The notes beneath the pieces were generated by a model. The model did no database searches, had not been told where the DNA came from, and worked only from the letters and a program-made list of their open reading frames with translations. DNA of 64,000 bases from Rhodocyclales bacterium (GTDB taxonomy: Bacteria; Pseudomonadota; Gammaproteobacteria; Burkholderiales; Rhodocyclaceae): the NCBI GenBank assembly GCA_016214145.1, contig JACRPA010000012.1:1-64000 (forward strand). The letters run 5' to 3'. This document shows, one piece after another, positions 45,541 through 53,064 of this stretch; within the stretch, counting starts at the first letter, position 1, and every line of letters begins with the position of its first letter. A program made the translations under genes and the position numbers.

Positions 45541-47022
45541 ATGTCCGGTCTAGTAAGCGTTCTCTCGGTCAGCGCAGGCACCCTGCTGGCCATCGTCCTG
45601 TTCGTCACGCTGGTGTTCTGGTACGTCAAGGACATCACGCAGAAGAAGCATACCGTCCTGCGCAACTACCCGATCATCGGCCGCCTGCGCTATTTCTTCG
45701 AGCAGATGGGCGAGTACTTCCGCCAGTACTTCTTCACCGGCGAGCGCGACGAAATGCCCTTCAACCGCTCGACGCGGGGCTGGGTCTACCGCCTCGCCAA
45801 GAACGAGGGCGGCATCATCGGCTTCGGCTCGACCTACAACCTGCACGAGCCGGGCTCGCTGGTTTTCGTCAATGCGCCGTTCCCGGTGATCGAGGAGGAG
45901 CAGCTGCCGACGCCGCCGCTGACGATCGGCGAGGGCTGGTGCGAGAAGCCGTTCGTCGCCCGTTCGGTGGTCAACATCAGCGGCATGAGCTACGGCGCCA
46001 TCTCGAAGCCGGCCGTGCGCGCCCTGTCGCGCGGCGCGGCGGCGGCCGGCTGCTGGCTGGATACAGGCGAGGGCGGCCTCAGCCCGTATCACCTCGAAGG
46101 CGGCTGCGACATCATCATGCAGATCGGCACGGCCAAGTACGGCGTGCGCGACGCCGACGGCAAGCTCTCGGCGCAACGCCTGAAGGAGCTCGCCGCGCAC
46201 GAATCGGTGCGCGCCTTCGAGATCAAGCTGTCGCAGGGCGCCAAGCCGGGCAAGGGCGGCGTCCTCCTCGCCGGCAAGGTGACGGCGGAAATCGCCGCCA
46301 TCCGCGGCATTCCGGAAGGGCAGGACTCGATCAGCCCCAACCGGCATCGCGACATCGCCAGCGCCGACGAGCTGATCGAGAAAATCGCCACCGTGCGCGA
46401 CATCACCGGCAAGCCGGTGGGCATCAAGACGGCGATCGGCGGCTGGCAGTTCATGAACGAGCTGTGCGAGGCGGTGGCGCGGCGCGGCATCGCTTTCGCG
46501 CCGGACTTCATCGCCGTGGATGGCGGCGAGGGCGGCAGCGGCGCCGCGCCGCAGGCGCTGGCCGACCACATGGCGCTGTCCATCGATGAGGCGCTGCCGC
46601 GCGTGGTGGATGCGCTGATCGAAACCGGCCTGCGCGAGCGCGTGCGGGTGATCGCCGCCGGCAAGCTGGTCACCTCGGCGCGCGCCGCCTGGGCGCTCTC
46701 GGCGGGGGCGGACTTCGTGAACACGGCGCGCGGCTTCATGTTCGCCCTGGGCTGCATCCAGGCGCTGCGCTGCCACGCCAACACCTGCCCGGCCGGCGTC
46801 ACCACGCACAATCCGCGCCTGCAGCGCGGCCTCGTCGTGGCCGACAAGGCGGAGCGCGTCGCCAACTACTGCCGCAACATGAACAAGGAAATCGACATGA
46901 TCGCGCACTCCTGCGGCCTGCGCCAGGCGCGCGAGTTCCGCCGCGAGCATGTGCGCATCGTGCAGGGCTTCGGGCAAAGCATCGCCTTCAACATGCTGTA
47001 TCCCTATCCGGCCGTTCGTTGA
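45541..47022 (+). CDS. Membrane-anchored FMN-binding glutamate-synthase-like protein
   Basis: 493 residues. One N-terminal membrane helix (TLLAIVLFVTLVFWYV), then a glutamate-synthase alpha-subunit-like TIM barrel: NISGMSYGAISKPAVRALSRGA, GEGGLSPYHLEGGCDIIMQIGTAKYG, KLSQGAKPGKGGVLLAGKV, VDGGEGGSGAAPQAL and a Cys-rich CIQALRCHANTCPAGVTT that resembles the 3Fe-4S site. There is no amidotransferase domain, so it is not a full GltB. Role uncertain. GGGAGG precedes the ATG. Its 3' end overlaps the convergent permease gene by 35 bp. Confidence 0.88.
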   Translation: MSGLVSVLSVSAGTLLAIVLFVTLVFWYVKDITQKKHTVLRNYPIIGRLRYFFEQMGEYFRQYFFTGERDEMPFNRSTRGWVYRLAKNEGGIIGFGSTYNLHEPGSLVFVNAPFPVIEEEQLPTPPLTIGEGWCEKPFVARSVVNISGMSYGAISKPAVRALSRGAAAAGCWLDTGEGGLSPYHLEGGCDIIMQIGTAKYGVRDADGKLSAQRLKELAAHESVRAFEIKLSQGAKPGKGGVLLAGKVTAEIAAIRGIPEGQDSISPNRHRDIASADELIEKIATVRDITGKPVGIKTAIGGWQFMNELCEAVARRGIAFAPDFIAVDGGEGGSGAAPQALADHMALSIDEALPRVVDALIETGLRERVRVIAAGKLVTSARAAWALSAGADFVNTARGFMFALGCIQALRCHANTCPAGVTTHNPRLQRGLVVADKAERVANYCRNMNKEIDMIAHSCGLRQAREFRREHVRIVQGFGQSIAFNMLYPYPAVR

Positions 47023-47950
47023 CAGCAATCCCCCGGCCCTCTTTACAAGGCAGGGCGCGGTCCGGCGGGCGGCGCCTCCCGCGGCGCTCCCCCAGCGCCA
47101 GCCACAGGCCGCTGGCGGCGATGACGGCCATGCCTGCGGCGGTGACGGCATCCGGAACGTTGCCGAAAACCAGCCAGCCGAGCAGGGCGGCCCAGACCAG
47201 CTGCACGTAGGTGAAGGGGGTCAGGGTCGACGCCGGCGCCAGGCGGAAGGCGCGGATGAGGAGGAAATGGCCCGTGCCGCCGTAGATGCCGAGCGAGGCG
47301 ATGAGCAGCCATTGCCGCGGTTCCGGCGAGGTGTCCACCCAGAACCAGGGCAGCGCCGCGCTCATGACGCCCGTCCCCACCAGCGCCGTGTAGAACAGCA
47401 GCGTCAGCGGGTGTTCGGCATGGCTCAGGCGCCGCGTCAGGATCTGATAGACGGCGTAGCTGAAGGCGCCCGTCAGGGCCCACAGGATGCCGACGAGGTT
47501 GAGGGCGCTGCCGGGCCGGACCACCAGCAGCACGCCGCCGAATCCGGCCAGGACGGCGAGCCAGCGGCCTGCCCCGATGCGCTCGTGCAGAATCGGCCCG
47601 GCCAGCAGCGTCACCAGCAGCGGCGCGAGGAAGATGACGGCGGTGGCTTCCGCCAGCGGCATGACGCGGAAGGCGGCCATGCCGCAGCCGGTGGTGGCGA
47701 GCAGCGCCAGGGCGCGGATGAGTTGCAGCTTCAGGTTGGCGGTGCGTACCAGTTCGCTGCGCATGGAGGGGGCGACGAACACCAGCATGAGCAGGAAGTG
47801 CAGGGCATAGCGGGCCCACACCAGCAGGGGCACGGCAAAGACGGCGGTCAGGTACTTCGAGGTGGCGTCCAGGCTGGCGAACAGCATCAGCGCCAGCATG
47901 AACAGCAGGATGCCGCGCAGCGGGTGCTGCGCAGGAAAGGAAGTCGTCAT
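46988..47950 (-). CDS. EamA/DMT-family permease
   Basis: About 320 residues from MTTSFPAQHPLRG. Ten hydrophobic segments in two EamA halves (FMLALMLFASLDATSKYLTA ... and LVGILWALTGAFSYAVYQILTRR ...). The C-terminal tail is Arg-rich and overlaps the convergent gene. Substrate unknown. It starts one base after the nnr stop, so it is the downstream gene of that operon. Confidence 0.85.
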   Translation of the reverse strand: MTTSFPAQHPLRGILLFMLALMLFASLDATSKYLTAVFAVPLLVWARYALHFLLMLVFVAPSMRSELVRTANLKLQLIRALALLATTGCGMAAFRVMPLAEATAVIFLAPLLVTLLAGPILHERIGAGRWLAVLAGFGGVLLVVRPGSALNLVGILWALTGAFSYAVYQILTRRLSHAEHPLTLLFYTALVGTGVMSAALPWFWVDTSPEPRQWLLIASLGIYGGTGHFLLIRAFRLAPASTLTPFTYVQLVWAALLGWLVFGNVPDAVTAAGMAVIAASGLWLALGERRGRRRPPDRALPCKEGRGIAVNERPDRDTAC

Positions 47951-47951
47951 G

Positions 47952-49505
47952 TCAGCCCTCGCCCCGCTGGCGGGGGCTTGTCCAGGCGTTGAAGATGCGC
48001 CGGGCGGCGTCGATGGTCTCGTTCGCCGTGAGGCCGGCCGGACCGATGTCGTCTTCGACAAGCCGGTCGGCGGCCACGCCGTGCAGGTGCACGGCGCAGA
48101 GCAGGGCCGCCTCGGCCTCCCAGCCCTGCGCCAGCAGCGCCACCGCCAGCCCGGCGAGGACGTCGCCCATGCCGGCGCTGGCCATGCCGGGATTGCCGCT
48201 GGTGTTGATGTACCAACGCCCTGAGGGCGGGGTTTGCCCCGCCTGAAGAAGCACTCCTGGGGTGCGCCCTGCGGGCGAGGCGATCACGCTGCCGCAGCCT
48301 TTCAGCACGGTCACCGCATTCAGTTTTTCCGCCAGGGTCAGCGCGGCGCGGAGACGATCGGCGCGAACGGCGCCGACGTCGATGCCGAGCAGCCGGGCCG
48401 CCTCGAGGGGATGCGGCGTGAGCAGGGTCGGCGCGGCGCGCTTGTGCAAATGGGCCGTCAATACGGGATGGGCCGCCAGCAGGTTCAGCGCGTCGGCGTC
48501 GAGCACCAGCGGCAGTTCGGCGGCAAGCGCCCGCTTGAACAGGTCCAGCGCGTCGGCGCCCTGGCCGAGGCCGGGCCCCACCGCCAGGGCCGTGGCGAAG
48601 CCCGAGGCGAGGATGTCCTCCGGCTTGCGCAGCATCAGTTCCGGCTGGTCGGTGTCGACGGCCAGCGCCGTGTTGTCGAGCAGGCCCACATAGACGCGGC
48701 CGGCGCCCAGCTTCAGCGCGGCGCGGCCGGCGAGCAGGGCAGCGCCGGTCATGCCGGGGGCGCCGCCGAGGATGCCGACGCCGCCCATCATGCCCTTGTG
48801 GCTGTTCTTCGGCCGCGGCAGCAGGCGCGACTTGAACAATGCCGGCGTCACCACGCGCCCGTGCGCCGGGAGGATGCTCTCCGGCGCGATATCCAGATCG
48901 TAGACGCTGACTTCGCCGCAATGGTCCGGCCCGTCCAGCGTGAGCAGCCCGGGCTTGAGCGCGATGAAGGTGGCCGTGAAGGCCGCCTTGACCGCGCAGC
49001 CCAGCACGCGGCCCGTGTCGGCGCACAGGCCGCTCGGCACGTCGAGGGCGAGCACCGGGCAGTCCATTCCGTTGATGCGGGCGATCAGCTCGGCGAAAGC
49101 GCCCTCGACGGGGCGTTGCAGGCCGATGCCGAAGAGGGCGTCCACCACCAGGGAGAACGGGCGCTTCGGGATCTCCGGGCTGATCTCGCCGCCGAAGCGG
49201 CGGTAGCTGGCGAGCGCCTCGCGCGCGTCGGCGGGCAGCCCGGCCTCGTCGCCGGCGAAGACCACGGTGGGATTGATGCCGCGGCTGCGCAGGAGGCGGG
49301 CGACGACAAGGCCGTCGCCGCCGTTGTTGCCCGGTCCGCAGACGATGAGCGGCGCGAGGCGCGTGCCGCGGCTGTGGGCCAGCACGGCCCGCGTCGCCGC
49401 GGCGCCGGCGCGTTCCATCAGCGGCGGGTCGTCGCCGGCGTGGTGCGACTCGATGTCGCGGATGGCGGCGACACTGTAGATGGGCTGGCTACTTGCGTAA
49501 TGCAT
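47952..49505 (-). CDS. nnr: Bifunctional NAD(P)HX epimerase/ADP-dependent dehydratase
   Basis: 517 residues. N-terminal YjeF epimerase domain with VCGPGNNGGDGLVVARLL; C-terminal ribokinase-like dehydratase domain with MGGVGILGGAPGMTGAALLAGRAAL, VLDADALNLL and TSGNPGMASAGMGDVLAG. It repairs hydrated NAD(P)H. An insert of about 16 residues (RTPGVLLQAGQTPPSG) interrupts the usual 'SPAGRWYIN' stretch before the active-site loop; its DNA is a palindromic repeat. Confidence 0.93.
   Translation of the reverse strand: MHYASSQPIYSVAAIRDIESHHAGDDPPLMERAGAAATRAVLAHSRGTRLAPLIVCGPGNNGGDGLVVARLLRSRGINPTVVFAGDEAGLPADAREALASYRRFGGEISPEIPKRPFSLVVDALFGIGLQRPVEGAFAELIARINGMDCPVLALDVPSGLCADTGRVLGCAVKAAFTATFIALKPGLLTLDGPDHCGEVSVYDLDIAPESILPAHGRVVTPALFKSRLLPRPKNSHKGMMGGVGILGGAPGMTGAALLAGRAALKLGAGRVYVGLLDNTALAVDTDQPELMLRKPEDILASGFATALAVGPGLGQGADALDLFKRALAAELPLVLDADALNLLAAHPVLTAHLHKRAAPTLLTPHPLEAARLLGIDVGAVRADRLRAALTLAEKLNAVTVLKGCGSVIASPAGRTPGVLLQAGQTPPSGRWYINTSGNPGMASAGMGDVLAGLAVALLAQGWEAEAALLCAVHLHGVAADRLVEDDIGPAGLTANETIDAARRIFNAWTSPRQRGEG
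48215..48285. repeat. In-frame palindromic repeat inside nnr
   Basis: The stretch contains the hairpin GGGCGGGGTTTGCCCCGCC and a second arm pair (GCACTCCTGGGGTGC), flanked by a 7-bp direct repeat CGCCCTG. Removing one direct repeat plus the insert (48 bp) would restore a normal nnr sequence. Exact ends are approximate. Confidence 0.65.
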
Positions 49506-49515
49506 GCTGCCTATC

Positions 49516-50469
49516 CTACCGCAATGCCGCCGTCGTGGATGCCAGCAGCTCCTCCGTCTGCTTCGCCAGACGGCGGTTGATCAGGTTGTTGGCGATCAGC
49601 GCGCCGACCACCAGGGCCGCGCCGGCGATTTCCACCGGCAGCAGGCGGTGTCCCTGCCAGACGGTGATGAGGATGGTCACCACCGGCGCGAAGTTGGCGA
49701 AGAGCGAGGCGTTCAGGGGGCCGAGCTTCGCCACCGCCATGTTCCACAGCAGCACCGCACCGAAGGAAACGACGAAGACGATGAACAGCAGCGCCCATGC
49801 CTGTTCGCGCAGACCCTCGACGAGCGGCGGCTGGCTGCGGCCGCTGCCCGTCGCCAGCGCCGCCACCAGGAGAATGGTCAGCCAGCCGAGGGCGGCGGTG
49901 AGCGCCGTGTAGCGCACCGGCGACCAGCCGGGGAACTGCTGTGCGCCGAGCGTGAAGGCGATCCAGCACCACGAGGACAGATAGATCAGGCCGTTGCCCA
50001 GCGCGTTGCCGCCCGAATACAGGCGTGCGAACTCGCCCCGGCTCACCACCAGCGCCTCGCCGACGAGGGCGACTGCGATGCAGGCCAGCGTGGCGGCGTG
50101 AGGGCGATGCCGCGAGCGCAGCCACTGCCAGAGCACGATGTTCACCGGGCCGAGGGCGAGGATCATGGCGCCGTGCTCGGGCCGCGTCAGCCGCAGGCCC
50201 TCGTAGACGAACAGGCTGAAGCCGGCGAATCCGGCGCTGCCGCAGGCCCAGGCTTTCGCCGCCTGCCCTTCGAAGGACAGCGCACGCCGGCCTTCCACCG
50301 AGGCGAGGACGGCGAGAAAGCAGGCGGCGGCGATGCCGTAGCGCAGCAGGGTCAGCCAATAGGGGTCGATGACGGCGAGCGCGATCTTGCTCACCGGCAG
50401 GAAGGCGCCCCAGATCAGCACCACTGCGCACATCAGCAGGGTGCCCTGGGCGAGATTCTGTCTGCTCAC
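49516..50469 (-). CDS. EamA/DMT-family permease
   Basis: 317 residues, ten hydrophobic segments, two EamA halves: GTLLMCAVVLIWGAFLPVSK, YGIAAACFLAVLAS, PVNIVLWQWL; then YLSSWCWIAFTLGAQ and LNASLFANFAPVVTILITVWQG. It is a separate protein from the permease at 46988-47950. It is coupled by a 4-bp overlap to the Spx/ArsC-like gene upstream and ends 10 bp before nnr. Confidence 0.87.
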   Translation of the reverse strand: MSRQNLAQGTLLMCAVVLIWGAFLPVSKIALAVIDPYWLTLLRYGIAAACFLAVLASVEGRRALSFEGQAAKAWACGSAGFAGFSLFVYEGLRLTRPEHGAMILALGPVNIVLWQWLRSRHRPHAATLACIAVALVGEALVVSRGEFARLYSGGNALGNGLIYLSSWCWIAFTLGAQQFPGWSPVRYTALTAALGWLTILLVAALATGSGRSQPPLVEGLREQAWALLFIVFVVSFGAVLLWNMAVAKLGPLNASLFANFAPVVTILITVWQGHRLLPVEIAGAALVVGALIANNLINRRLAKQTEELLASTTAALR

Positions 50470-50810
50470 TTCAGTTGCTTCGCGTATTCATCCTCATCGA
50501 AGCCGATCAGCAGGATCTTGCCGGCTTCGACGATGGGGCGCTTGATCATGCTCGGATTTTCCAGCATCAGCGCGAAGGATTTCTTCTCGGTCAGGTTGGC
50601 CTGTTTCTCCGCTGGCAGTCTGCGGAAGCTGGGGCCGCGCGTGTTGATGAGCTTCTCCCAGCCGGCACGGGCCGCCCATTTCTTCAGCAGGGCCTCGTCG
50701 GCGCCAAGCTTCTTGTAGTCGTGGAAGGCGTAGGCGATGCCTTGGCCATCCAGCCAGGCGAAGGCCTTCTTCATGGTGTCGCAGTTCTTGATGCCGTAAA
50801 CGGTTGCCAT
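50466..50810 (-). CDS. Spx/ArsC-family protein (YffB-like)
   Basis: 114 residues. Thioredoxin-like fold with one N-terminal Cys, VYGIKNCDTMKKAFAWLDG (C-D-T, not the C-x-x-C of Spx), followed by HDYKKLGADEALLKKW and NPSMIKRPIVEAG, the family's RP motif. Likely a glutathione-dependent reductase of unknown substrate. Its stop overlaps the permease start. Confidence 0.87.
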   Translation of the reverse strand: MATVYGIKNCDTMKKAFAWLDGQGIAYAFHDYKKLGADEALLKKWAARAGWEKLINTRGPSFRRLPAEKQANLTEKKSFALMLENPSMIKRPIVEAGKILLIGFDEDEYAKQLK

Positions 50811-50958
50811 GCAGGATTCTCCGTGGGGGCTTCAATGATACTGCATGCGCTTGTCAACCCGGCCGCTGCAAGCCGCGTTATGGGAAGTGACGCGGATCAC
50901 TGCTGTCCAGGGAGCACAAAGTTCCCTGTACCCATCACACCATTGAGAGGATCGAATA

Positions 50959-51231
50959 ATGAGCAAGCTGACTTCCCTGATTGTCGCCGCCGCTTTCGCC
51001 GCCACCACTTCCCTGGCGTTTGCCCAGGCCACGCCGGCGGCACCGGCCACCCCCGCCAAGCCCGCCACGCCTGCCGCTGCCCCTGCTGCTGCCGCCACTC
51101 CTGCTGCCGCCCCTGCTGCCTCCGCCACGCCGGCTGCTGCGCCGAAAGCCAAGGCCAAGGCCAAGGCCAAGGCGAAAGGCAAGGCGAAGCCGAAGGCCGA
51201 CGCTGCGCCGAAAACCGATATGCCCAAGTAA
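50959..51231 (+). CDS. Small exported Ala/Pro/Lys-rich protein
   Basis: 90 residues: a clean signal peptide (MSKLTSLIVAAAFAATTSLAF, cleavage near AQA), then a run of AATPAAAP-type repeats and a very basic KAKAKAKAKGKAKPKADA block. No folded domain is evident. Ribosome-binding site GAGAGGA precedes the ATG; upstream an inverted repeat CAGGGA/TCCCTG (about 50917-50931) may be regulatory. A strong terminator follows. It resembles histone-H1-like or acid-shock-type low-complexity proteins in composition only; being exported, a nucleoid role is unlikely. Confidence 0.75.
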   Translation: MSKLTSLIVAAAFAATTSLAFAQATPAAPATPAKPATPAAAPAAAATPAAAPAASATPAAAPKAKAKAKAKAKGKAKPKADAAPKTDMPK

Positions 51232-51250
51232 GTCTTCAAGCAAATGCAGC

Positions 51251-51283
51251 AAAAACGGGCGGAGAGATCCGCCCGTTTTTTAT
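51251..51283. terminator. Bidirectional Rho-independent terminator
   Basis: AAAAACGGGCGGA-GAGA-TCCGCCCGTTTTTT: an 8-9-bp GC stem with T-runs on both strands, between the convergent ends of the small exported protein gene and the spermidine-synthase-like gene. Confidence 0.92.
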
Positions 51284-51285
51284 TG

Positions 51286-52041
51286 TTATAGCTCCAGGCG
51301 TCCGCCGGCACAGGTTTGCCATTGCGCGAGTCGCGCCAGCGTCGGCAGCAGGTTGAGGCCGGTCGCCTTGCGCAGGGCCAGCGCCTGCAGGCTCAATTCC
51401 CCCAGCGGCATGCGGATCGGTTCGCCCGTGGCGGCGAAGGCGATGGCGTTGCCGTGGTCGCAGGAAGGAAACACCAGGGCGCGTCCGTCGAAGGCCTTTT
51501 TGATGCGCTCGACGCTGCCCTTGAAGCCGCGGTTGCGGCCGAGGAGATTCACCGCCAGCAGGCCGTCCTCGTTCAGGTGGGCGCGGCAGGCCCGGTAGAA
51601 GGGTAGGGTGTCGAGCGCGCCGGCGCGGGCCTCGGCATCGAAGCCGTCGACGAGGATCAGGTCGAAGGTCTTGTCGCTCCCGGCGAGCCACGCGACGCCG
51701 TCGGCGATTTCCAGCCTCAGCCGCTTCGGGTCGTCCGGCAGCTTGAAGAATTGCCGCGCCGCCGCCGCCACCGCCGGCTCGATTTCCACCACCGTCAGCT
51801 TGGCCTGCGGCCGGTGGCGGTAGAGGAACTTCGTCAGCGAGGCGGCGCCCAGCCCGATCAGCAGCGCGCTGCGCGGCCATTCCGGCTCCGGCCGCAGCAG
51901 CAGGCAGGCCATCATCTCGCGCGTGTAGTCGAGCTCCAGCGCCCACGGCCGGGCGATGCGCATGGCGCCCTGGATCCAATCCGAGCCGAAGTGCAGGTAG
52001 CGCACGCCGGCTTCTTCGCTGATCTCGACGGGATTGGACAT
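51286..52041 (-). CDS. Spermidine-synthase-like methyltransferase-fold protein
   Basis: 251 residues. SAM/dcSAM-type fold: ALLIGLGAASLTKFLYRH, KLTVVEIEPAVAAAARQFF and FDLILVDGFD. The C-terminal half resembles spermidine synthases, but the N-terminal beta domain is short, so real polyamine synthesis is uncertain. It lies 55 bp after cnoX on the same strand. Confidence 0.78.
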   Translation of the reverse strand: MSNPVEISEEAGVRYLHFGSDWIQGAMRIARPWALELDYTREMMACLLLRPEPEWPRSALLIGLGAASLTKFLYRHRPQAKLTVVEIEPAVAAAARQFFKLPDDPKRLRLEIADGVAWLAGSDKTFDLILVDGFDAEARAGALDTLPFYRACRAHLNEDGLLAVNLLGRNRGFKGSVERIKKAFDGRALVFPSCDHGNAIAFAATGEPIRMPLGELSLQALALRKATGLNLLPTLARLAQWQTCAGGRLEL

Positions 52042-52096
52042 GGCGGGAGAATAGCAGCAGGCAGGTTTGCCGCCGTATTGCGGAGACTGACTTTTC

Positions 52097-52957
52097 CTAA
52101 CGGTTGATCGATGTCGACAATTTTCCGCGATATTCGCGCACCAGGTCGTTGTCCGAACCGAGCAGGCTGAAAAACTGCAGCATGGTCTTGCGGCCGATGT
52201 CGTCCTGAAAGGCGCGGTCGCGCCGCACGATCTCCAGCAGCTGCTCCAGCGCGCCGCGGTAATCCTGCTTCAGCGCCAGCAGATTGGCCAGTGCCAGGTG
52301 CGCCTCCAGGTCGGCGGGATCGGCAGCGAGGCGCGATTGCAGGGAAGTTTCGTCGGCGCCGCCTGCCACACCCTGTGCCAGCGCCAGACGCGCGGCGAGA
52401 CTCTCGATTCGGCTGCGGTCCTTGGCCTGCTCGGCGATTTCGCCGAGCAGGCGCTGCGCCTCGGCCAGGTCGCCGGCGTCGAGCAGCACGTCCACCAGGT
52501 CCAGGCGCGCCTGTTCGTGCTTTGGGTCGAGGCGGATGGCCTGCAGCAGCAGCTTGCGCGTCGCATCGGCCTCGCCGCGGGCGCGCGCCGCCTGCGCTTC
52601 CTGCCGCAGCGGCTCGGCCGGCGAGGGCAGCAGGGCGTCGATGAATTCGCGCACGGCGGCTTCGGGCAGGGCGCCGGTGAACTCGTTCACGATCTGGCCA
52701 CCGACGACGGCCTTCACGTTGGGGATGCCGCGCACGCCGAATTGCCCGGCCAGCGCCTGGTTCTCGTCGGAGTTCACCTTGGCCAGGCGGAAGCGGCCCT
52801 GGTATTCCCCGGCGAGCTTCTCCAGGATCGGGCCGAGGCTGCGGCAGGGGCCGCACCAGGGCGCCCAGAAGTCGACGAGGACGGGAACGCGGCGGGAAGC
52901 CTCGATGACTTCCTGCATGAAATTGGCTTCGCTGACGTCGATGCAATGGGCGGACAT
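52097..52957 (-). CDS. Thioredoxin-TPR co-chaperone, CnoX/YbbN-like
   Basis: 286 residues: an N-terminal thioredoxin domain (VPVLVDFWAPWCGPCRSL, cis-Pro in GIPNVKAV) followed by TPR-like helices (AARARGEADATRKLLLQAIRLDPKHEQARLDLVDVLL and more). The E. coli protein has SQHC in place of the CxxC; here CGPC is intact, so this one should be redox-active as in some other bacteria. It is divergent from purL. Confidence 0.9.
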   Translation of the reverse strand: MSAHCIDVSEANFMQEVIEASRRVPVLVDFWAPWCGPCRSLGPILEKLAGEYQGRFRLAKVNSDENQALAGQFGVRGIPNVKAVVGGQIVNEFTGALPEAAVREFIDALLPSPAEPLRQEAQAARARGEADATRKLLLQAIRLDPKHEQARLDLVDVLLDAGDLAEAQRLLGEIAEQAKDRSRIESLAARLALAQGVAGGADETSLQSRLAADPADLEAHLALANLLALKQDYRGALEQLLEIVRRDRAFQDDIGRKTMLQFFSLLGSDNDLVREYRGKLSTSINR

Positions 52958-53032
52958 GGTGGTTTCCGTTCCGAATGGGTTCGCCAGTGATTTTGGGGGC
53001 CGGGAGGGGAGAATTCAAGGTGGTGCCTCGGG

Positions 53033-53038
53033 TATAAT
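53033..53038 (+). promoter_or_regulatory. Candidate -10 box of purL
   Basis: TATAAT lies 27 bp before the purL ATG in the 107-bp gap shared with divergent cnoX. No clear -35 box at the right distance. Confidence 0.45.
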
Positions 53039-53064
53039 TGCGCTTTGCGAAGCTTCTCCCTGCC

